NCBI GenBank assembly: GCA_964429805.1
Contig: CAYSDH010000114.1
Coordinates: 1 to 5,890 of the forward strand
DNA from: CAYSDH01 sp964429805
Lineage (GTDB): Bacteria; Bacteroidota; Bacteroidia; Flavobacteriales_D; JABDKJ01
Length of the DNA: 5,890 nt
Direction: 5' to 3'
Positions 1 through 5,803 of the stretch are shown here, piece by piece; position 1 is the first letter of the stretch; each line of letters starts with the position of its first letter. The notes beneath the pieces are model-generated. The model saw only the letters and a list, made by a program, of their open reading frames with translations, was not told the DNA's origin and searched no databases. The position numbers were made by a program, and so were the translations under genes.

Positions 1-172
1 GAGAATAAATTAGGGAGATTCCATTCTCATCGGCCAAAATTGAGCGGCAAGTGTTGGGAGAATAGGGAAACTCATCGGCATAGTTTATCTCACCATAGAT
101 GTTATTCCAAGTCTGGCCGTGACCAAACATTGCGCTGAAACAGCATAATATGAGTAGTATAAAACCCCTCAC
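1..172 (-). CDS. Secreted protein, N-terminal part only (cut by left window edge)
   Basis: An open frame runs on the minus strand from a GTG at 172-170 to the window edge, 57 codons without a stop. It begins M(V)RGFILLILCCFSAMFGHGQTW. This is a classic Sec signal peptide: one basic residue, a hydrophobic core of about 12 residues, and a likely signal peptidase I cut after Gly19 (G-H-G before Gln20). The mature protein would then start with Gln, which is common in exported Bacteroidota proteins. The visible mature part reads TWNNIYGEINYADEFPYSP and continues with ADENGISLIYS. This vaguely resembles the repeat start of secreted beta-propeller-like proteins, but that is only an impression. The GTG overlaps the TGA stop (171-169) of the sorting-domain relic upstream, which suggests past translational coupling. 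An ATG at 130-128 is an alternative start but would remove the signal peptide, so I prefer GTG. The function is unknown. Confidence 0.68.
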   Translation of the reverse strand, partial: MRGFILLILCCFSAMFGHGQTWNNIYGEINYADEFPYSPNTCRSILADENGISLIYS

Positions 173-379
173 TCAAGAATGATTTTTTTAGACAGGATGT
201 TATACTCTCCTTTAGACACGACTATAAGATATGCTCCTTTAGGTAGATTTGAAGTAATCATGATTCGTTGATAGGCCAATTGGTCAGCTTTTATTTCAAG
301 TGTACCTGACTAAGTTAAGCATTCTTTGAACCTTTTCTACATGGAGAATTCGAGAAAATAGGGCGTTAGATTCGCTAGA
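169..379 (-). pseudogene. Relic of a T9SS type A C-terminal sorting domain, frameshifted
   Basis: Read on the minus strand, the region between the recN stop and the next gene encodes about 69 residues resembling a type IX secretion C-terminal domain, but in two frames. Codons 379-311 give a segment including NALFSRILHVEKV and ending RMLNL. Codons 309-169 give SGTLEIKADQLAYQR, then SNLPKGAYLIVV and KKIILE before TGA. The family pattern is an 'NPF..' start, then 'v.iynlsG..', then 'LpkGiYlv.v', then a terminal 'kKii.e'. All parts are recognisable and in order. Removing the single base at 310 joins RMLNL to SGTLE as the expected NLSG. There is no start codon and no passenger domain, and the relic begins at the recN stop. 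The short linker between ILHVE and VQRM suggests a small additional deletion. I infer that this is the tail of a deleted secreted-protein gene. Confidence 0.68.
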
Positions 380-2030
380 CTAGGCCTCTTAAAAGCTCCT
401 TCGCATTGGCGATACTGGCTTTTCCTGGAGAGGCCCCACTAAGCATTTTGGCAATTTCCATGACCCGCTCTTGCTTCTTGAGCTTCTTCATTACCGTAAT
501 GGTGCGCTGGGTGTTGTCTTCCTTTGAGATTTGAAAGTGATTCTCTGCCCTCGATGCGACCTGAGCCAGGTGCGAGATGGCAATGACCTGTCTGCCCATA
601 GATATACCCCGCAGCATATCAGCCATTTTTCCAGCGATATCGCCTGAGACTCCTGTGTCTATCTCATCAAAGATGAGTGTTGGAAGACCCGCAGTAGAGG
701 CCAAAATACTTTTGAGTACAAGCATCACACGAGATAATTCTCCTCCAGACGCGACCTTATTTAACGGGCTCATTGCCCCACCTTTGTTGGCACAAAAGAG
801 GAATGTGATTTTGTCTGCTCCGCGCGGCCCATAGGTGTTTCCATGTTCCATCTGAATCTGGATACGGGCGTTTTTGAGGGCAATTTCAGGCAGAATAGAG
901 TGAATGCTCTTTTCTAATTTTAAAATGGCCTTTGCCCGTGCCTTGTTTAATTCCACAGCCCTCAGCTCCATCGTCTCTCTGCTTTGCAGAACTTGTTGAT
1001 TGAGCTTTTCTAGCGTAGAGGCGGCACTTTGGGCTTGGTCTAGTTTTCCAGATAGCGCTTCTTGAAGCGCAATCAGCGCGTCTGTATCTGGTTTGTTGTG
1101 TTTGCTTTGCAAGCGGTTGAGCTCATTGAGTCTTTCTTGCAAGGCACGCATTCTCTCCGGATCCAGGTCTAAGCCTCGGTCCATGTCCAGAATTGAGCTA
1201 TTGATATCATCAAGTTCTATTCTGCAGCTCTTTACTCTATTCGTTAATTCCTCAAGACCCTCACTATGAGAGGCGATACGCTGAAGTTGATTTTCAATAT
1301 CAGTTAAGACGGCAATCACACTGCGCTCAGTATCAGACAGGCCTGTGTGTGCCGATGTCAGGCTATCTTTTATCTCTCCAGCATGCTCCATGAGCTTGAG
1401 CTCATCTTCCATCTTGTCTTGCTCACCGCTGGTCAAGTCGGCATCGGCCAGTTCTTTGAGTTGAAATCTGAGGTAGTCTTGATCTATCTGATCTGTTTCG
1501 ATGTATTTCTTATGCGCATCTAATTCAGCTGAAAGACTTAACCACTGTCGGTAGGCTTCGCTATACTGTTTAAATTGCTTTTGATGATCGGCAAATGAGT
1601 CAACTAAGTCTAGCTGTATACCCGCTCCTTGAAGCATGAGCGTCTCATGTTGAGAGTGCACGTCAACCATTAGTGCGCTCAGCATTTTTAAGTCTTGGAG
1701 TTGCACAGGAGTATCGTTGACAAAGGCACGTGAGCGCCCGTTAGGTGCTATTTCTCTACGAAATGTAGACAGCTCTTCAAAGTCGAGGTCCAGTTCTTCA
1801 AACTGTTTTTCAAGTCCAGCGACTTTAAACTCCACCTCGATAATGCACTTCCTGTCCTTGTCAAAAAGTACTGTGCTGTCTGCGCGCTTGCCAAGTACAA
1901 GTCCCAAGGCTCCGAGAAGAATAGATTTTCCTGATCCAGTCTCACCGGTAATCACAGAAAATCCTTTTTCCAGATTGATGTCTAGCTCCGAAATCAGGGC
2001 ATAATTCTGTATGTGCAGATGCTTCAGCAT
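375..2030 (-). CDS. recN: DNA repair protein RecN
   Basis: This is a 551-residue SMC-like ATPase of full family length that acts in the cytoplasm on the nucleoid during recombinational repair of double-strand breaks. The N-terminal half-domain has the start LKHLHIQNYALI, typical of RecN, and a Walker A motif GETGSGKS at residues 29-36. The middle, about residues 150-380, is charged, rich in Leu, Glu and Gln, and fits the coiled-coil arms; RecN coils are shorter than those of SMC. The C-terminal half has the ABC signature ASGGELSR (427-434), Walker B TLIFDEID (451-458) and the H-loop ISHLAQVAS (485-493), all intact. The ATG at 2030 fits the family N-terminus exactly. It lies 91 bases downstream of aat on the same strand, so co-transcription is possible. 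I see no LexA-type operator. The antisense open frames inside it are shadows. Confidence 0.97.
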   Translation of the reverse strand: MLKHLHIQNYALISELDINLEKGFSVITGETGSGKSILLGALGLVLGKRADSTVLFDKDRKCIIEVEFKVAGLEKQFEELDLDFEELSTFRREIAPNGRSRAFVNDTPVQLQDLKMLSALMVDVHSQHETLMLQGAGIQLDLVDSFADHQKQFKQYSEAYRQWLSLSAELDAHKKYIETDQIDQDYLRFQLKELADADLTSGEQDKMEDELKLMEHAGEIKDSLTSAHTGLSDTERSVIAVLTDIENQLQRIASHSEGLEELTNRVKSCRIELDDINSSILDMDRGLDLDPERMRALQERLNELNRLQSKHNKPDTDALIALQEALSGKLDQAQSAASTLEKLNQQVLQSRETMELRAVELNKARAKAILKLEKSIHSILPEIALKNARIQIQMEHGNTYGPRGADKITFLFCANKGGAMSPLNKVASGGELSRVMLVLKSILASTAGLPTLIFDEIDTGVSGDIAGKMADMLRGISMGRQVIAISHLAQVASRAENHFQISKEDNTQRTITVMKKLKKQERVMEIAKMLSGASPGKASIANAKELLRGLV

Positions 2031-2080
2031 GAGAGGACAAGTTTAACTGAAATAATGCTTGGTGAAAGTCTAGATTAACA

Positions 2081-2102
2081 GGAATTTATTGGCATCAATT
2101 CC
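2081..2102. other. Small inverted repeat between aat and recN
   Basis: GGAATT (2081-2086) and AATTCC (2097-2102) form a perfect 6-bp inverted repeat around a 10-base loop, in the 91-base gap between the aat stop and the recN start. No T run follows on either strand, so it does not look like an intrinsic terminator. It could be a weak RNA hairpin or chance. I found no convincing Bacteroidota -33/-7 promoter for recN in the gap. Confidence 0.25.
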
Positions 2103-2121
2103 CATCCGTTGAGCAAAAGTT

Positions 2122-2808
2122 TTAGGCTAGTCCATTCCAAGAGCCAATCTTCGAGTCATTTTTTAAAGTCTGTCCCAGGACTGAAAGGTATTCGCTTCTC
2201 GGCATTTCTTTGCCACCCAGACTGTGAAGGTGATTGGTATGCAGCTGACAGTCTATGATGTCAAATCCCCATTCTGTCAGTTTACCGACAAGATGAATGA
2301 AGGCTGCCTTAGAGGCATTGCTCACATGATGAAACATGGATTCGCCAAAGAAGATACTGCCCAGAGCCACACCGTATAAACCTCCCACGAGTTCGCCATC
2401 TTGCCAGGCCTCCACGCTGTGCGCCATGCCTAGTTTGTGCAGTTCGGTGTATGCTGTTCTCATTTCATCAGTAATCCATGAGCCGTGTTCGCCTTCTCTT
2501 TTGGTGACAGAACACTGCGTGATTACTTCTTCAAAAGCCGAGTCAAAACTGATTTCAAACACTCCCTTTTTTATCACAGACCTCATGCTCTTTGAGACTT
2601 TCAGTTCATGAGGGTAAAGCACAAAGCGCGGGTCTGGAGACCACCAGAGTATGGGGTCTTCTGGATTAAACCAAGGAAAGATACCGTGCTCATAGGCCAG
2701 TAAGAGACGAGAACTAGTCAAATCACCACCTACGGCTAGCAAGCCGTTTTCTTCCGCGAGTTGAGGGTCTGGAAAAAGGAGGTTTTCGTTTAGTTTGAAA
2801 AGAGGCAT
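2122..2808 (-). CDS. aat: Leucyl/phenylalanyl-tRNA-protein transferase
   Basis: This 228-residue protein is full length for the bacterial Aat family. Aat moves Leu or Phe from charged tRNA to the N-terminus of proteins that begin with Lys or Arg, creating primary N-degrons for ClpS/ClpAP-type degradation in the cytoplasm. Family motifs are visible in order: FPDP (12-15), GLLAVGGDL (22-30), GIFPWF (42-47), WWSPDPR (55-61), GSWITDEM (109-116), GGLYGVALG (142-150), FFGESMF (153-159) and IIDCQ (184-188). Glu156, Asp186 and Gln188 fall at the same numbers as the catalytic network described for E. coli Aat. The ATG at 2808 gives the usual MPLF-type start. The gene is divergent from the Nudix gene and upstream of recN on the same strand. 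No clpS or clpA is visible nearby. Confidence 0.96.
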   Translation of the reverse strand: MPLFKLNENLLFPDPQLAEENGLLAVGGDLTSSRLLLAYEHGIFPWFNPEDPILWWSPDPRFVLYPHELKVSKSMRSVIKKGVFEISFDSAFEEVITQCSVTKREGEHGSWITDEMRTAYTELHKLGMAHSVEAWQDGELVGGLYGVALGSIFFGESMFHHVSNASKAAFIHLVGKLTEWGFDIIDCQLHTNHLHSLGGKEMPRSEYLSVLGQTLKNDSKIGSWNGLA

Positions 2809-2871
2809 GTTAACGTGCGCTAAAGAGGTCTAGTTTTTAGAATGGAAATTTCAGCAATTTCAGGAGACCGT
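2809..2871. promoter_or_regulatory. Divergent promoter region between aat and the Nudix gene
   Basis: The two genes point away from each other, so both promoters must lie here or reach into the coding regions. If the Nudix protein starts at 2872 the gap is 63 bases; if at 2842 only 33. TAGTTTTT at 2831-2838 is close to the Bacteroidota -7 element (TAnnTTTG), and a poor -33 candidate (TTAACG, 2810-2815) lies upstream with shorter than usual spacing. The match is imperfect, so this is inference from gene layout more than from motif strength. Confidence 0.35.
2862..2866 (+). promoter_or_regulatory. Shine-Dalgarno-like AGGAG favouring the internal Nudix start
   Basis: AGGAG lies 5 bases before the ATG at 2872. 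The upstream ATG at 2842 has only a T-rich leader. Strong Shine-Dalgarno sequences are uncommon in Bacteroidota, so chance is possible, but the position agrees with where the protein family normally starts. Confidence 0.45.
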
Positions 2872-3504
2872 ATGCAGGAATGGAAAAAAAGAATAGCATC
2901 AGCCCTAGACGGGGCATTGCCGGGTGAAGCGGCTCATCAATTGATGATGAATTACACGCGTGAAACCGCACAAGAAGTCATTTCTAAGCAGAAGGATGTA
3001 AGAATGAGTGCCGTGCTTATTCTGATTTATCCGAGTAATGATGGAGGGCGATTCTTATTGCTCAAGCGTCATGATTATGCTGGCGTGCACTCTGGCCAAG
3101 TAGGTTTGCCGGGCGGAAAAGTAGAAGCCGAAGACGAAGACCTCATGGCTACCGCCATCAGAGAATGTCATGAGGAGAGTGGTGTCTTGGTGAAGCGAGC
3201 TGACGTGATAGGAGAGTTGAGCAGTATTTATATTCCGCCAAGTAATTTTTTAGTGTATCCTTTTGTGGCTGTCGTGGAGAAGGAACCGGATTTCGACTTT
3301 GATCAGGTGGAGGTCAAGTTTCCAATTGAGGTGCCGCTTAAAGAACTGCTGGAAGAGGATAATATTCATGCTTCGAGTATCTTCATACCCAAGTACGAGA
3401 GTAAAATCAAGGTGAAAAACTTTCTCTTTGGAGGAGAAATAGTGTGGGGCGCCACCGGTATGATACTCATGGAATTAAAATCACTCCTCACACAAAATCA
3501 ATAG
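2872..3504 (+). CDS. Nudix hydrolase, CoA pyrophosphatase (NudL/UPF0035) type
   Basis: The product is 210 residues from the ATG at 2872, or 220 from the ATG at 2842. The predicted reaction cleaves coenzyme A or its derivatives to 4'-phosphopantetheine compounds plus 3',5'-ADP, in the cytoplasm. The subfamily signature LLLKRHDYAGVHSGQVGLPGG is visible at about residues 62-82, followed by the Nudix box with RECHEESGV at 97-105, which carries the metal-binding Glu residues. YIPPSNFLVYPF and the C-terminal WGATGMIL are further CoA pyrophosphatase hallmarks. I chose 2872 because the family usually begins near MxxWxxRI..L..PLPGxxAH, the first ten residues from 2842 (MEISAISGDR) match nothing I know in the family, and AGGAG precedes 2872. 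The stop lies 5 bases before bshB1, so they are co-transcribed. Substrate within the Nudix family cannot be proven from sequence alone. Confidence 0.9.
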   Translation: MQEWKKRIASALDGALPGEAAHQLMMNYTRETAQEVISKQKDVRMSAVLILIYPSNDGGRFLLLKRHDYAGVHSGQVGLPGGKVEAEDEDLMATAIRECHEESGVLVKRADVIGELSSIYIPPSNFLVYPFVAVVEKEPDFDFDQVEVKFPIEVPLKELLEEDNIHASSIFIPKYESKIKVKNFLFGGEIVWGATGMILMELKSLLTQNQ

Positions 3505-3509
3505 ACAAA

Positions 3510-4211
3510 ATGAAACTTGATATTCTAGCCTTCGGAGCACATCCAGATGATGTAGAGCTTTCTAGTGGAGGTACATTGTCAGTACACAAAGATCTAGGTC
3601 ATAAAATCGGGATAGTAGACCTAACTATGGGGCAACTCGGCACGCGCGGCTCAGCAAAACTTAGGTTGCAGGAAGCAGAAAAGGCTGGTCAGGTGCTGGG
3701 CCTAGAGGTGAGAGATAACCTGGGTATGGAAGACGGATGGTTTAAGGTAGATCAAGAACACATCATTAAGGTAGTGGAGAAAATAAGGCAGTATAAGCCT
3801 GACATTGTTATTGCCAATGCCATACATGATCGCCATCCAGACCATGGCAAGGGATCTCGATTAGTGAGTGAGGCGTGTTTCTTTTCTGGCCTAGCCAAAA
3901 TAGATACTGGACAAGAGGTATGGCGACCGCGTGCTGTGTATCACTGCATACAAGATCGGTACATACGTCCAGATGTTATTGTAGACATTAGTGGGCACAT
4001 GGGCAAAAAGTTGGAGGCTATCGCTGCGTTTAGCTCGCAGTTTTATGATCCCAATAGTGAAGAGCCCGAGACACCAATCAGTTCCAAAAGTTTTTTGGAG
4101 TCAGTGAAAGCGCGAAGCGTGGAGTATGGAAGACTCATAGGCGCTACTCATGGCGAAGGATTTACGGTAGAGCGCACCATTGGGGTAAATGACCTTACTG
4201 GTCTGCTATAA
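3510..4211 (+). CDS. bshB1: Bacillithiol biosynthesis deacetylase BshB1
   Basis: This 233-residue protein belongs to the PIG-L/LmbE zinc deacetylase family. BshB removes the acetyl group from GlcNAc-malate to give GlcN-malate, the second step of bacillithiol synthesis (BshA before it, BshC after it). The N-terminus MKLDILAFGAHPDDVE holds the AHPDD motif, with likely zinc ligands His11 and Asp14 and catalytic base Asp13. HDRHPDHGKGS (106-116) supplies His109 and the third zinc ligand His112. GTRGSA (44-49), QDRYIRPDVIVDIS (148-161) and the tail GEGFTVERTIGV (215-226) are typical of the BshB1 branch rather than of mycothiol MshB or general LmbE proteins. The ATG at 3510 fits the family start; the frame opens further upstream (ATG at 3444), but that would overlap the Nudix gene. 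It is second in an operon with the Nudix gene. No bshA or bshC is in the window. Confidence 0.95.
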   Translation: MKLDILAFGAHPDDVELSSGGTLSVHKDLGHKIGIVDLTMGQLGTRGSAKLRLQEAEKAGQVLGLEVRDNLGMEDGWFKVDQEHIIKVVEKIRQYKPDIVIANAIHDRHPDHGKGSRLVSEACFFSGLAKIDTGQEVWRPRAVYHCIQDRYIRPDVIVDISGHMGKKLEAIAAFSSQFYDPNSEEPETPISSKSFLESVKARSVEYGRLIGATHGEGFTVERTIGVNDLTGLL

Positions 4212-4374
4212 GGTGCAAGGGCTATGTCCCGTTGAGTGGTCATTTGTGCCTCCAATAAAGAGTGTACATCGCTTTTGAGAATGACTAGCTTAAAGTTGCA
4301 TCTGTTTGCTCTAGTATTCGTTTTTCAAGTTGACCACTGGCTAAGGTTTTAAAATCTGGTTCTTATTAGGCAGT

Positions 4375-4403
4375 ATTCTTTTTTGCATCGCCCAAAAAGG
4401 AAT
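4375..4403. other. Stem-loop with A/T arms and GC-rich loop
   Basis: ATTCTTTTTT (4375-4384) pairs with AAAAAGGAAT (4394-4403) over 10 bp with one G-T wobble, around the loop GCATCGCCC. No T run follows the stem on either strand, and the GC bases are in the loop rather than the stem, so it does not fit a normal intrinsic terminator even though it lies between convergent genes. Confidence 0.45.
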
Positions 4404-4543
4404 CAAAAAAGTCTAGAATAAAAAATCCTTCCTCGCGTCACTTGTCTTCTTGAGGGTCATAGACTGTTCTGCACTGTTGAGTTTATCGGTTCTCGCGATT
4501 CATCAGGTCAAGAATCGAGTCCGAAGACAATTCTCTCCTTCGC

Positions 4544-4566
4544 TGGCCCGGTTTTTATTCCGGCCA
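4544..4566. other. GC-rich stem-loop with one bulge
   Basis: TGGCCCGG (4544-4551) and CCGGCCA (4560-4566) can pair over 7 bp with one bulged C, around the loop TTTTTATT. It is the most GC-rich hairpin in the spacer. The T run is in the loop and not after the stem, so terminator function is doubtful. Together with the stem-loop at 4375 it brackets the repeat-like strip. Confidence 0.4.
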
Positions 4567-4641
4567 TCGCACTTCTTTAAATTCGACTTGAAGCTTTAAC
4601 CACAAGGCACTGATTAGTCAAATGCTAACTATTTTGAAATG

Positions 4642-4656
4642 TTGCTTTTTAAGCAA
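4642..4656. other. Short hairpin at the glycosyltransferase stop codon
   Basis: TTGCTT (4642-4647) and AAGCAA (4651-4656) form a 6-bp perfect inverted repeat around TTT, overlapping the stop codon of the minus-strand glycosyltransferase. A T-rich tail is missing in the direction of transcription, so it would be at best a weak terminator or 3'-end stabiliser. Confidence 0.25.
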
Positions 4657-5803
4657 TAACCCGATTCACAAAAGAGATAAACTTCTTTTTCTCACTATTC
4701 CAAGACAAATCTGGGGCTGCTTTTTCTGCGGCTTGTCTATGGATCATCAATTGGTCTTTGTTGTTGAGCAGTGCAGACAAGTTTTGAGCGAGGCACGCTG
4801 GGCTGCGCTCTTCCATGATTATTCCGCTACCAGTTTCTTCTACGATGCGTCTAGTTTCTGGCAGATCGACAGAGACTACGCAGAGTCCAGCATTGATGTA
4901 GTTGAAGAGTTTATTTGCTGGACCTCCATAAAGATTGTTGGGCGTGAAGGTGTTTAGAATTAGTCCTATGCTACAGCCTCTCAATAGTTCACCAACCTCT
5001 AAATATGGTTGCCACCCAGTAACCGTAACGTGGTCTTCTAGGCTAGATTTTATTAAAGACTCCTCAAAGTATTCTTTCTCTGCATGACGCGAAAATTCAC
5101 CTATTATTTTGAGCTTGAATTGTTGTTCATCGTTTTTTAAGATGTGCAGCGCCTCCATAAGAAGTTTGAGACCCCGATTAAATGGAAAGGATCCTTCATG
5201 CACGAGCAGAATCTCATCATGGGCTTTGGCAGGCCAGCTTTCAAAAAGAGAGGCGTTGTATATGACCTCGTGCTTTGCGCCTGGATTCATATCGGCTAGT
5301 TCTGCCTGGGTGATGTTATTGGCCGCAATAAAATAAGGTAGGTCAGACATCCACTTCTGTTTGGCGTAGTTGTCTTTCGGATTGTCAAAATGCAGTGACT
5401 CGTGCGCATCAAAGAGATACTTTGTACCCGTGGCCTCCGCAGCGCGTTTTGCTACAGTGATAGATTGAGGCTCATGCGCAACGAAAAGGTCTGCCTTTGT
5501 GCGCGTGGCCATTTCAACCATCGTCTTATAGAAATCCCCTTGATAGATTTTTTTCATGGCCTTGGAGATCATGCCTTCAGGCTCAGACACGGGAATCAGC
5601 GTCATGCCATCAACCATAACGCTTTGATGAGGCTCTTCGTTTAGCTGCTCACCATCCATGCCAATGAGCACACCTCCTTGACAGGCATGCACAAGTGAGA
5701 CCTTCACACCAGCTTCCACCAAGGCACGCCCCATCTTATAGTGGATGCGGTCATCCAGCGGATTATGCTGAACCGTTATCATACACACATGTCGGTCAAT
5801 CAT
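4649..5803 (-). CDS. GT4-type (GT-B fold) glycosyltransferase
   Basis: This 384-residue protein has the usual length for a GT-B retaining glycosyltransferase, probably moving a sugar from a nucleotide-sugar donor in polysaccharide or other glycan assembly at the cytoplasmic face. The N-terminal acceptor domain starts HVCMITVQHNPLDDRIHYKM and includes ADLFVAHEP (104-112) and YLFDAHES (129-136). The C-terminal donor domain has VIYNAS (180-185), LLVHEGSFPFNRGLKLLMEAL (199-219), LKIIGEF (231-237), VTGWQPY (261-267) and GGPANKLFNYINAGLCVVS (293-311), the last being the nucleotide-sugar site. Where many GT4 enzymes carry a Glu in 'KxxEymAaG', this one has Asn301. No signal peptide or membrane segment is visible. 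The ATG overlaps the stop of the upstream gene by 4 bases (ATGA). It is not BshA: the BshA start with its GGSG loop is absent. Donor and acceptor cannot be inferred. Confidence 0.88.
   Translation of the reverse strand: MIDRHVCMITVQHNPLDDRIHYKMGRALVEAGVKVSLVHACQGGVLIGMDGEQLNEEPHQSVMVDGMTLIPVSEPEGMISKAMKKIYQGDFYKTMVEMATRTKADLFVAHEPQSITVAKRAAEATGTKYLFDAHESLHFDNPKDNYAKQKWMSDLPYFIAANNITQAELADMNPGAKHEVIYNASLFESWPAKAHDEILLVHEGSFPFNRGLKLLMEALHILKNDEQQFKLKIIGEFSRHAEKEYFEESLIKSSLEDHVTVTGWQPYLEVGELLRGCSIGLILNTFTPNNLYGGPANKLFNYINAGLCVVSVDLPETRRIVEETGSGIIMEERSPACLAQNLSALLNNKDQLMIHRQAAEKAAPDLSWNSEKKKFISFVNRVIA

Larger units (their letters stand above)
4212..4648. other. 437-base spacer between convergent bshB1 and glycosyltransferase genes
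   Basis: No convincing gene, tRNA or terminator is visible. Two stem-loops occur (4375-4403 and 4544-4566). A frame on the plus strand is open for 60 codons (4417-4599) but has no ATG and encodes an implausible basic, hydrophobic peptide, so I do not call it a gene. On the minus strand the stretch reads in broken frames, such as FKEVRWPE followed by RASEGENC in another frame. The strip from about 4370 to 4600 looks different from ordinary decayed coding DNA and may be a dispersed non-coding repeat. That is inference; I cannot search for copies. Confidence 0.5.

Noticed and set aside
577..834. Plus-strand open frame opposite the recN C-terminal ATPase motifs, with others at 1717-2004 and 2336-2611
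   Set aside because: They are antisense to recN and aat, whose conserved motifs explain the sequence fully.
3444..3509. Upstream ATG at 3444 as the bshB1 start
   Set aside because: It would add 22 residues unlike the family and overlap the Nudix gene by about 60 bases. The ATG at 3510 gives the standard N-terminus.
4235..4338. 8-bp inverted repeat AGTGGTCA / TGACCACT, 88 bases apart
   Set aside because: One or so perfect 8-bp inverted pairs are expected by chance in a 437-base spacer, no target-site duplication is seen, and the inside codes for nothing recognisable.
4375..4403. Bidirectional intrinsic terminator between the convergent genes
   Set aside because: The stem is almost all A/T, the GC bases are in the loop, and no T run follows on either strand.
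4417..4599. 60-codon stop-free plus-strand frame in the spacer
   Set aside because: No ATG, an odd basic and hydrophobic composition, no domain, and no plausible translation signal. Treated as non-coding.
4622..4957. 111-codon plus-strand open frame
   Set aside because: It lies mostly antisense to the glycosyltransferase, whose motifs are intact. Its translation resembles no protein family I know. The same reasoning removes the plus-strand frames at 5109-5336 and 5402-5644.
4649..5803. Glycosyltransferase as BshA, the first enzyme of the bacillithiol pathway
   Set aside because: It lies near bshB1 and has a similar length, but the BshA N-terminal GGSG donor/acceptor loop and typical start are missing, and it is convergent and separated by 437 bases.
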